From Dastarcus helophoroides (lineage: Eukaryota > Arthropoda > Insecta > Coleoptera > Bothrideridae), in contig CM053330.1 of the NCBI GenBank assembly GCA_028583605.1, positions 25,623,233 to 25,687,232 on the forward strand: a stretch of DNA of 64,000 nucleotides, read 5' to 3'. A program made the translations under genes and the position numbers. Position 1 is the first letter of the stretch. Each line of letters opens with the position of its first letter. This document shows positions 35,690 through 49,080 of this stretch, piece by piece. The notes beneath the pieces were generated by a model. The model was not told the origin of the DNA. It did no database searches and saw nothing but the letters and a program-made list of their open reading frames with translations.

Positions 35690-36300
35690 TTTGAAATTAG
35701 CTTTTTTCATTTTTGTATATTTTCTTGTATTTTATTTTTCATTTATTGTTTCTTTGTTCCTGAAGAAGCCTCCTAGGATGGTGGGCGAACACTTTTAGTA
35801 GTTCTTTGACACGGTTCTATCCCGGAAGAAGTATATCCTGTATTGATTCTGGCCGTGGAAGCATTCGTTATCATATCCGGTAAACTGCTACTTACTTGCT
35901 GATAATTAACAACAATAATAAACTAAGCAGTATATTACTGAACAAATAGGGGAAATACAAAGTTAATTATGTAAAAGACTGCTTACCGCCAAATTATTTA
36001 TATTAATAACAGGCTGAAGTTGCGATGCAACCCGTGATACAAGCTTTGCCTGATCTACGTGAACTTTGCAATTGCAGTCTAGTTCTCATTAGATTCTAAT
36101 GAAATTAGATTTCAGTTGCCTCGTAATAAACTTGCGTATATTCGTATATACAAGGCTTATTATCTCAGCAGAGAAGAATGCTTCAATTAGCATGTAGCGA
36201 AAATGTTTGCGTAATAAACAGTTAAAAGTCAGTTACAAGTCACCCAATGGAGGTTTACTCTCTTGGATACTTATACGACTGACTAACGGCTTTAAGTTGG
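35690..36300. other. Intergenic DNA with one GTTGC-core repeat
   Basis: A variant of the dispersed GTTGC-TATGCAACC-ATACAAG repeat lies at 36008-36034. The rest is unrecognised. Confidence 0.35.
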
Positions 36301-36309
36301 AAGTGTATA

Positions 36310-36370
36310 CAACCACCGTACCATGCTGATGAGGCCAAGGAAGGCCGAAACTAGTCTATGGTTGCGGTTG
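36310..36370 (+). ncRNA. Hammerhead ribozyme, type I, intact core
   Basis: The core CTGATGA (36326-36332), stem II GGCC/GGCC with loop AAGGAA (36333-36346), GAAA (36347-36350) and cleavage triplet GTC (36354-36356) are all present and in order. Stem III is the short palindrome ACTAGT. Stem I has an inner helix ACCATG/TATGGT (36320-36325 with 36357-36362) and an outer helix CAACC/GGTTG (36310-36314 with 36366-36370) around an internal loop. This is the layout of hammerheads in Penelope-like elements and retrozymes. Predicted self-cleavage is after 36356. The sequence rules are met, but cleavage is untested. Confidence 0.85.
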
Positions 36371-36772
36371 TTTCAATTTTAAGCACGTTTAACTGTTTAA
36401 TTACAGAACATTTAATTGGTCATTTGTCAATAACAGGCGCTATAACAAAAGACAACATCCTTTTTCAAGTCGTAAAATAACTGGCTCAAATACCGAACAA
36501 CTATAGAAAATAGTAGTATAAAATTGAATAATTATGAAGAAGACTATTGTTCACATCACCACAGAATTCTTCCGAATATGGCTAATGCCATAACCACATA
36601 ACCTCAACTTTTCTTCATATCTTTTAAATAATAACTTGTCGTTGATGGTCCCAAAGACATCTATCAAAATTATCTTATAGATAGATATCTGCTAGATGTC
36701 AGTAATCTGACGACTAACAAAAGTTATCTAAATATTAACATTTTTGTGGCTCTTAAAGTTATCGCTATAATT

Positions 36773-39385
36773 AGAGATGTCGATTCCTTTTCAAAATAAT
36801 CGATTCGAATCGTAAGCAAAAGTATCGATTCCCGATAAAATTGGGTGCTAAAAGATCGATTTCCGATAAATCGCCTTGTTGGTGAAATTATTAAACGTTT
36901 CTAATAAAAGAAAAATTGAATGATAACAATGAATTGGCTTAGTTTAATTTTGAAAGTTTTGTCTTGGATTTTAAACATTCATATTTATATTTTAATTATT
37001 TATTCCTAATTAGAAACATCCGATACATATATATTTTCTGCTTTGTTTTTTATTTATGCATTTTTGGTTTTTTATGAGGATGTAAAAAGGACATTTATTT
37101 ATAAAAATATATTTAGAAATATGAAGTTTAAACTGGAAATTAAAGTGGAAATTTCTACTTTATTCTCCAAATTTCGGCTTGTTTTGAGGAAATGTCATAG
37201 ATAAAATCGAAATTTCGGCTTTAATCTCGAAATTTCAACTTTTTTTCACGAAATTTCAAGATAAGTCGAAATTTCTTATTCTATGAATAAGTTAGGCAGA
37301 TGACAGTTAAGCCCAATCAACCCTTAGAATATAAGACTATATTCTAAGCACCAACTCTTTTACAATTTAATATTGACACTTAGCAGCAGGATACGTTCAG
37401 TAAATTCAATTTTTTATTACCCAAAATTTCGACTTTTTCTTGACATTTCAAGGTTAAAGTAGAATTTTCGAGAAAAAATTCGAAATTTCGAGTTCAAAGT
37501 TCACATTTTACAAAAGCGTAGAAAGGCATTGATTAAAAAAATTATATTTTGAAATTTGGACATTTTACGAAGGCGTAAAAAAGACACTGATTTAAAAAAA
37601 ATATTTTAAGAGATTTTGACTTGTTTCTCAAAATGTCGATTTTTTCGAAATTTCGACTTTTTTTCTCGAAATTTCTACTTTTTTCCTAAAATTCCGAGAT
37701 TAATCTCAAAATTTCGACTTTAATCCCGGAATTTCGCTCTATAATAAGTACACGATATGGTTAAACTAGGCATTCGACAGTTAGGCCCCTCCACTCCTCT
37801 TTCCCAACAATCTTGACAATCTCGACCAATAATTGCTATTTTTAATTAGCAAATTTTGGTCTTTTTCTTAGAAATTTCGAGATTAAAGTTGAAATTTCGA
37901 AAAAAAAGTCGAAATTTCGAGTTCTCAATCGAAATTTCGTGATTAAAATCAAAATTTTGGGAAAAAAGTCGGAATTTGAGAAAAAAGTCGAAATTTGAGA
38001 AAAAGTCGAAACTTCGATCTTATAAGCTCGAAATTTCGAGAAGAAGAGTCGAAAGTTGAGAAAAACGTAAGTCGAAATTCCGAAAAAAAGTAGAAATTTA
38101 AGAAAAAAGTCGAAATTTGTAGAAAAACGTCGAAATTTCGAAAAAAAGTCGAAATTTGATAAAAAGTGGAGATTTCGAGAAAAAAAAGTCGAAATTTTGA
38201 CTTTAAAGTCAAAATTTACAGCAAAATGTCGAAATTTCTATATTAAGGTAAAAAAACGAAATTTCGCGAAAAAGGTCGAAATGTCAAGAAAAAAAGTCAA
38301 AATTCTGAGAAAAAATGTTGAAATTTAAGAAAAAAGTCGAAATTTCGAGCTTAAAATCAAAGTTTGGAAAAAAAGTCGAAATTTCTAAAGATAACATGTT
38401 CTTTAATAGATGTCCTTTTTACGCCTTTGTAACATTTCGAAAAAGTTGAAACTTTCAGAACAAAGTCGAAATAATTTTCAGAAAAAAGTCGAATTTTGAG
38501 AAATAAGTCGAAATTTGAGAAAAATGTCGAAATTTTGAGAAAAAAGAGTCGAAATTTGAGAAAAAAGTCAAAACTTTAAACAAAAGTCGAAGTTTGAGAA
38601 GAGTCGAAATTTTTAAAATAACGTTTCTTTTTAAATCGATGTCCTTTTTACGCCTTGGTAATATTTTGTTAATTTCGATTTAAAAATTGAAATTTCCACT
38701 TTTTTCTAAAAATTTCGACTCTAAACTCCAAATTTCAACTTTTTTTCGAAATTTTATATTAAAGTCGAAATTTTGATCTTAATCTCGGGATTTAGAGGAG
38801 AAAAAGTCAACATTCCGTGATAATTTTTTTTCCAAATTGATATGCTTTCTACGCTCTTGTAATTTTTACTTTAAAAAAAGTAAATAAACTTTTTTCAAGT
38901 TTTGTAGTGTATTTATTAATACGCGTGTAACGTTTTCAACCACTGAATTAAAGTTTTTAAGACCGGTAACAGGTAATAAAATAAGGTAGAGTAATTTTTG
39001 TGAATATATAGTAATTTTAACTGCGTATGTACGGAATTTTATCTTCAAATATATGGCAACACTGCACAACAGTTATCTTTCCTATTCAGTCAACGACATA
39101 ATGAATGGAAAGAAATGTTAATGCTGGGATCTGTTGGCTTATTAATGCAGCTATTACTAGTAGATGGAAGTAGATAAGAACATAACGACATAAATACACT
39201 TAAATAACAAATAAATAATTGTTCTAAATTTACAGTGACCTGCATCTAAGGTAAATCGATCCGATTCTTAGGATTTTTGAATCCTTCATTAGCTAGATCC
39301 TATATTTGAGATCGATCTAAAAAATCGACCTTGAGACTTGAAAAAATCGATTTTTCGATTAATCGATCTCAGATCGACATCCCAA
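36773..39385. mobile_element. hAT-like element carrying a TCGAAATTT-type array (2.6 kb)
   Basis: The left end is TAGAGATGTCGATTCC. The right end in reverse complement is TTGGGATGTCGATCTG, matching at 11 of the first 13 bases. Subterminal sequences on both sides are rich in ATCGATT and TCGATC words. The flanks are identical 8-bp duplications GCTATAAT (36765-36772 and 39386-39393), the hAT hallmark. The interior is an array that is T-rich from 37140 to 37850 (TTTCTCGAAATTTCGACTTT) and A-rich from 37860 to 38600 (AAAAAGTCGAAATTTGAGAA). A side motif GTCCTTTTTACGCC is repeated four times in both orientations. No transposase frame is present, so mobility would need a partner. Confidence 0.85.
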
Positions 39386-39429
39386 GCTATAATGATATCT
39401 TTGAGAAATCTTTCTGATTTAGGTGCTGT

Positions 39430-40306
39430 ACGGGTAACCACCTGAATAACCAACCAACTAACTCACTGATTTATTAACTAACTGAGGGAAAGACGACGGC
39501 ATATATTTATAGGTATACCGTTCCGGTCTCTAGAACGGACGTACAGATAAGACTATCGCTTACGGAGCCCTAGAGCCCTCATCTGCCGTATGATTCATTA
39601 TCGCGCCCGCTTAGTGATGAATGAATGAACATCAATGTTGAGTTTTCGATAATATTGACACATCGATGTTATGAGAATAAAATCGGAACATCGATATCGA
39701 TACAAGTCTAAGTCTAGGGCTAGGCCATCTAGTGTGATTAGGTTTAACAAATGTTGCTGATTAATGTTGTTATTAGTATTATTTCACCTTCACCCAATTT
39801 ACACTAGATGTCGCTAATCGATGTAACCAAATTAAAACCAACAACATAAAAAAACTGCCAATTTCAAGCCATGGTCAACCTTTTTTCTTATCTAAGAATA
39901 AAGTGGAAGCGAGTGTTACTAGAAGTTAATTTTATTTTTGTAATGAAACTTCGAAAACGAAGTAATAGGTATAGTAAATCTACCCTATATTGTACTCCAT
40001 GTCTGTCCAGTAAACTCAAATATTTGTAGTAGTGTAACCCAACAATTTATCATGAATTTGCTTACGTCGCTTACTATATGCATACCTATAATAAAATTGA
40101 TTGTTTTTTTTTTCATCTAAAACATCGATGTTTCCGGATATTTTTCTTTCGATATTCATCGTACATCGATATTTTTGAACCGATGTTAATATTGATGCAA
40201 TATCGATGTTTTTCTAATATTGATCATTCCTACGTCCGCTTCCCATTATCAAATTTTTCTAGAGAATTCCTTACTAATACAAATTGTATATCTACATTTT
40301 GTTACA
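39430..40306 (-). mobile_element. Gypsy-family LTR relic interrupted by a hAT-like element
   Basis: The two LTR pieces are 39430-39611 and 40241-40306. They carry the family landmarks CTGAGGGAAAG, GTTCCGGTCTCTAGAAC, CATTATCGCGCCCGCT and then CCCATTATCAAATT, TCTAGAGAATTCC and TTTTGTTACA. Removing 39612-40240 restores the expected LTR order (landmarks only), which defines the nested insertion precisely. Confidence 0.75.
39612..40232. mobile_element. hAT-like nonautonomous element, 621 bp, nested in LTR
   Basis: The ends are TAGTGATGAATGAATG and, in reverse complement, TAGGAATGATCAATATTAG. Subterminal words ACATCGATGTT occur inverted at both sides (39635-39700, 40118-40220). The flanking duplications CGCCCGCT (39604-39611) and CGTCCGCT (40233-40240) agree at 7 of 8 bases. 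The middle has no open frame of note. Confidence 0.85.
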
Positions 40307-40311
40307 ATATC

Positions 40312-40346
40312 CGTTGATTGAATACATATACTATATTCAATCAACG
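40312..40346. repeat. Perfect 13-bp hairpin next to LTR end
   Basis: CGTTGATTGAATA (40312-40324) and its exact complement (40334-40346) enclose CATATACTA. It sits five bases beyond the LTR terminus. Confidence 0.8.
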
Positions 40347-40727
40347 CAATATCTATTACAAAGTTTTCTGTACTATATGCAAGGGAGTTCTGTGGATAAA
40401 CCATAAAAATCAAGGAACATAGAAATATTCAAAAGACGAAGTTTTTTAAAACTTGCATTTTTAAGTAATTACTTTTTAAAATAACTAAAGAAAGTATAAC
40501 TTAGGTTTTCTCCATTTTAGATAAATTTTCTATTCACGATTGTATAAGTTAAATAGAGAAAGGTTCGTGAATAGGCAACTTGATAAACTTAATGGCAAAA
40601 ACACAAAAAAATGGTATGCCTGGCCTGACCGTTCAACATCATCTGTCAAAAAGGTTATATTCTTCAATATTTTCATTATTTAAGGAAAATTAATAGTTTA
40701 AAAAAACAACACATCCCTATCCACAAT
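40347..40727. promoter_or_regulatory. YME1L upstream region
   Basis: Ordinary AT-rich DNA between the LTR relic and the YME1L start codon. The promoter must lie here or in the adjoining relic. No TATA box at a convincing distance was identified. Confidence 0.3.
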
Positions 40728-45412
<4,685 letters not shown>

Positions 45413-46190
45413 CAAACAGTGTCGGGAACTGCTATACAAATGAATATTTATTTTAAAAATTTTATTTTTAATACGCGTGCTGTTTGATAGCAGTTTTCTC
45501 TTCGTTATAGTTAGATAAATTTCGTTTTTTTTTTTTGGTCAATGCATAGCAGACGTTGTATTTTTTGTAAATACTTTCTTTTTCCAGAGATAGATAGATT
45601 TTAGGCCCTCGGTGACTTAAATATAACAAAATAATCTACTTTGGTTTTATTTTCAGTTACAGAGCTTTTAATTAGGGTACATGATGTATCTCATTATCCA
45701 AATATATCTTATAATTACGTATTGTCAGAGTTTAATTTCACCCAAAATTAATCCCCATAGCTTTATTTATTCATTTAATAAAATTATACCGGGTCTTCAT
45801 TAATGTCCCAAGTCCCACGTGACCGCATTGCTTCTCTCCTCTCCTAGTGATTTTAGTTTCTATAAGTTAAGTGATAGGACAATATAGAGACTAACAATTC
45901 TGACAGTTCATGAGCGTTTCATGCTTATAATTAATACCAAATTTGGCATCTTTTTCATGCAACAGTATTCAACCTAAAAAGATCTGCTAGGCCTATCAGG
46001 CACAATATTTATTTTAGTAAGTTTATTTAACTCCAATTCCCCCAAGAATGAAGCGCCTCTGACAGGCAGGGAACATTGACCAGCTGATAGGGATTTTATG
46101 ATTTATTTTATGCATAAGTGTACTTTTGGTTGCCTACAAGATCCAGTAGACCCTGTATATTGACTAACAATAAGTAATCTTGAAATTTTG
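45413..46190. other. YME1L 3' region and intergenic DNA
   Basis: AATAAA at 45777-45782 is a candidate poly(A) signal, giving a 3' UTR near 370 nt. No second gene was found. Confidence 0.4.
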
Positions 46191-46500
46191 ACATAATTCA
46201 TAAATCTTTGGCTTAACATTAAAAATTGCAGAAACCAAGTTAAATTATTTGATTTTGGATATTTTTAGAAATTTCGAGTTTTTTGTTTGTTGAAATTTTT
46301 GAATATCAAAATTTTGACTTCTCGCATAATTTTGACTCTATACTCAACATTTCAGAAATAAAGTTGAATATTTGAATTTAATTTGAAATTCGAAATTTAA
46401 ACTTCATATTTCTAAATAATATTATAAATTAAAGAAAGACTGCAGATATTAAAAAAAAATATGGAAATTTCCAGTTTTTTCTGAAAGGAGTTAGGGGAAA
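46191..46500. repeat. Degenerate AAATTTCGA-type array, block 7 (short)
   Basis: It contains AAATTTCGAGTTTTT, ATTTTGACTTCTCG and related words over about 300 bp. Confidence 0.45.
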
Positions 46501-46884
46501 TTTGATGTAAGATTAATATCCTGTGGTTGCCTAATAATTATGACGTGAGTTTATAACCAGTATTTAAGATAAACCTTCTATGCTGTTCGGCTTCAGTAGT
46601 AGCAGGTAGCAGGTGTATGTGCTATCACCGTTAGTGCTACAAAAGTAAGCTATTATTCTTCATAAATTTAAATATCACATAGTCGCATTTCAAAAATTGT
46701 TTAGAAAATTGTCAACAAACCATAAAAGTTTAAATATTTCCAAACTGGGCCGAAGAAATGTTAAATAAATTGAAAAAAACATAATATTTCCGGTCAATAA
46801 GGGTCTACCATGAAGAATAAACCTATTCCTTTAACGGAACGAACGGACTCCGCAAATGGTGAGTGCTTCTAACTACCAAGCTGA

Positions 46885-47000
46885 ATAGATTTCAGCGGTT
46901 AGGAACAGTAGTCACCAAGAGCATGTAAGTTCGACCCACAAGTGTAGTTCAATGCTGGAAGGGGTATTAGCCCTCGGAGTAGTTGTTTCTTGTGGATCGG
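46885..47000 (+). repeat. SINE-like segment with Pol III box B-like word
   Basis: GTAAGTTCGACCC fits the B box pattern GWTCRANNC. TTTCAGCGGTTAGG about 40 bp upstream resembles a box A. The remainder does not fold as a tRNA cloverleaf, so it is not a tRNA gene. Confidence 0.35.
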
Positions 47001-47158
47001 GCTTCAAATATTTAAATTTTTAACACAGTAAATTTTTAACACAGTAAATTGATGATGAAACGTCTATTCATGTTAAAATTTCTTTATTTTTCTTTTTTAT
47101 ATTTAAAAAAATTTTTACCTTTAAGTATTTCTTTCTCATTGTTTCCCTTCCATGTTAT

Positions 47159-47205
47159 GCACTGCTGACGAGCTCAAATGAGAGCGAAACATCGATGTCC
47201 AGTGC
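47159..47205 (+). ncRNA. Hammerhead ribozyme, type I, well-formed
   Basis: The core CTGACGA (47165-47171; the variable position is C), stem II GCTC/GAGC with loop AAATGA (47172-47185) and GAAA (47186-47189) are present. The cleavage triplet GTC ends at 47199. Stem III ACA/TGT closes a TCGA loop; the whole ACATCGATGT is palindromic, so pairing between two molecules is also possible. Stem I is a perfect 6-bp helix GCACTG/CAGTGC (47159-47164 with 47200-47205). An outer GTT/AAC helix lies beyond an internal loop. All invariant nucleotides are intact. Activity is predicted, not shown. Confidence 0.88.
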
Positions 47206-47497
47206 TACAACCTTTTTTATGTATTTTTTATATTTTCCTAATTTATCAAAAAAAAAAACAAAATTTTTATTTTTTCCACATTTAAATTTTTGGTCTCCTA
47301 TTTTTCATTATTCCTATTCTATGTAAATTAAACTAACCTCTTAATTTGTAAACTGTCATGAAGTGACGTTTTCAATAAATTTAAATATCACGTAGTCGCA
47401 TTTCAAAAATTGTTTAGAAAATTGTCAACAAACCATAAAAGTTTAAATATTTCCAAACTGGGCCGAAGAAATGTTAAATAAATTAAAAAAAACATAA

Positions 47498-47903
47498 GCT
47501 ATTATTATTATTATTCATAGAGGAACTAAGACAAGGAAAAAAACGTCCACGAAAAAGTGTTTTTAGTTATTCGATTACTCTTCAAATAGTGCCCAGAAAT
47601 AATAAAAACGAAAACTCAAAATTTTACTTTTTTTCAAAAATTACAAGAATGAACATCAAGAAATATTTTCGATTTCTTAAGGGCATATTCCTGGCAAATA
47701 ATGCAACTTTGCCCCAATTTAACCGATGTTGTATCTCTTGCTGTTTTCGAGGTCCTTGTAGTGAGAAACAAATTTGTTACTGGTTGTATATATTGTATGT
47801 ATAGAATACCTCAGTTTAAAAATGTCATTAAAAATTATACGACTTGAATAGCAAAACAAGAATAATTGTAACATTTTATGTCATAGAAAATATAAAATAG
47901 ATA
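47498..47903. other. Intergenic DNA downstream of PARP-like gene A
   Basis: It includes an (ATT)n patch at 47501-47515. The minus-strand 3' UTR of the PARP-like gene lies at the right end. No other gene is supported. Confidence 0.4.
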
Positions 47904-48779
47904 TTACCACTCTTCAAAAAATTCATTATTTATTGATCGTTTTTTGTGTTGACCATGATTCGGTATAAATCCGGGTTTGTAATGATATTCAACTAAATAA
48001 AAAGGTAGATATTCAGCGTCCTCAAACTTGACTGCAACGGCGAACGTGTCGTTTTTAAGGGCTGTGTCCGTTCCACTGTCCGGAATAACCATATATTCAT
48101 TTCCATTGCACGTGTTGCCGATTAGAACTTTGGCTATTATAAAGATCTTAGAAATACACTTGTCGGAGTAATGGGATGCATATACGGCATTACAGGAGAA
48201 ACTGATTCCTTGGCCGAAGATATGCCCAACAGAGTCCCCACGGCGGCGCCAATCGAAGTTATATTCGCAAATACTACGACAATTAATTTTTTTTGTTCCA
48301 TGAAAGAGCCATTTCTCTTGCAAGTTCCGATATATAAACTCTTTTTGTCGCTTTTTTAGTGCATAACTATTTGCCAAGTAGGGGTTGCAAATTTGTTTGG
48401 CAGAATCTATAACAATGTTTTCGTTTGAAATTAGCGATGTAATAAATGTAAGATCTTCATCGCTGGCCCTTTCGAATGTTAAATTTGGCTGTGACCATTT
48501 CATTTGGACTTGTTTCGGTTTGGTCTGTGCGGGATTGGTTCCACAATTGTACATCTTATTTTCAACATTGTTGATAACAACGTCACGAAATTGTCTACCA
48601 TCTTTTATGGACCATCCCGAAAAACGGTGCGTTAATCTTTCATCCACACTACGACGACCCTCCGGCGACAATGACAATGGTGATTTTGGGGGAGATATTG
48701 GTTCTGAGGAAGATGCTTCTGGATAAGTTATTGATTCTGGGGGAGATGCTGGTTCCGGCTTACTGAATAAACCTCCCAT
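47904..48779 (-). CDS. PARP-catalytic-domain protein, paralogue A
   Basis: This is a single-exon 291-residue protein resembling the catalytic domain of PARP11/12/TIPARP-type mono-ADP-ribosyltransferases. The MGGLFS start fits N-myristoylation (Gly2, Ser6), suggesting membrane attachment. A Pro/Ser-rich stretch follows to about residue 45. The catalytic fold spans about 95-270: WLFHGT with His160, SVGHIFGQGISFS at 183-195, YASHYSDK at 200-207, AKVLIG and EYLPFYLVEY near 256-265. In known PARPs the glycine-rich strand reads G-x-G-x-Y-F, where Tyr is part of the H-Y-E/I/L triad. Here Ser193 stands at that place, so activity may be altered or lost. The third triad position is probably Leu. A pyrimidine tract and AG precede ACTTAAACCATG, suggesting a spliced 5' UTR. 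A paralogue lies at 58460-59257 in the same orientation. Confidence 0.85.
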   Translation of the reverse strand: MGGLFSKPEPASPPESITYPEASSSEPISPPKSPLSLSPEGRRSVDERLTHRFSGWSIKDGRQFRDVVINNVENKMYNCGTNPAQTKPKQVQMKWSQPNLTFERASDEDLTFITSLISNENIVIDSAKQICNPYLANSYALKKRQKEFIYRNLQEKWLFHGTKKINCRSICEYNFDWRRRGDSVGHIFGQGISFSCNAVYASHYSDKCISKIFIIAKVLIGNTCNGNEYMVIPDSGTDTALKNDTFAVAVKFEDAEYLPFYLVEYHYKPGFIPNHGQHKKRSINNEFFEEW

Positions 48780-49080
48780 GGTTTAAGTCTAAAAAGCAAA
48801 ACGATCTACTTACGCCATCATATTTATTAGATAACAATAAAAGCCGTTTATCTGAAAAATAACTGAGTTTTCGAGTGAACAATCTTAAATTTCTTATAAA
48901 AGTCGACATTGTATGGTTGACAAGAGAAAAGGACAAAACATGACATTTTTACTTTACAATCGAAGTATTATGGAAAGAAATAGGAAAAAACTATCTGTAA
49001 AGTCGGGATTCCGCCCCGCCAAAAAAAAAACACAAAAAGATCTCACTATCTGAATCCTGAAGGATATTAAAGTTAAAATA
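48780..49080. other. Upstream region of PARP-like gene A
   Basis: The minus-strand sequence TTTTTAGACTTAAACC before the ATG is shared with the paralogue, so a 5' intron is likely. The upstream exon was not located. Confidence 0.35.

Larger units (their letters stand above)
46662..47497 (+). mobile_element. Retrozyme-like unit: 123-bp direct repeats flanking a hammerhead
   Basis: 46662-46784 and 47375-47497 are near-identical direct repeats (ATAAATTTAAATATCAC to AAAAAAACATAA) with only a few differences. The repeat-to-repeat period is 713 bp, so the locus is about 1.17 copies of a 713-bp unit. The interior holds a SINE-like head with a Pol III B-box-like word (46885-47000) and a well-formed hammerhead (47159-47205). 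GCTATTATT-TTCAT occurs just before the first repeat and just after the second, which could be a long target duplication. One hammerhead per unit in a partial dimer is what retrozymes and Penelope-like elements show after integration of circular or tandem RNA. The assignment is inference. A fragment of the repeat recurs near 57349-57374. Confidence 0.55.

Noticed and set aside
37949..38212. 87-codon frame in an array
   Set aside because: Repetition of FRLFSQIPTF-like words mirrors the DNA period; it is a by-product of the array inside the hAT-like element.
46932..46944. tRNA gene suggested by a box B word
   Set aside because: No cloverleaf can be drawn, so it is reported only as SINE-like.
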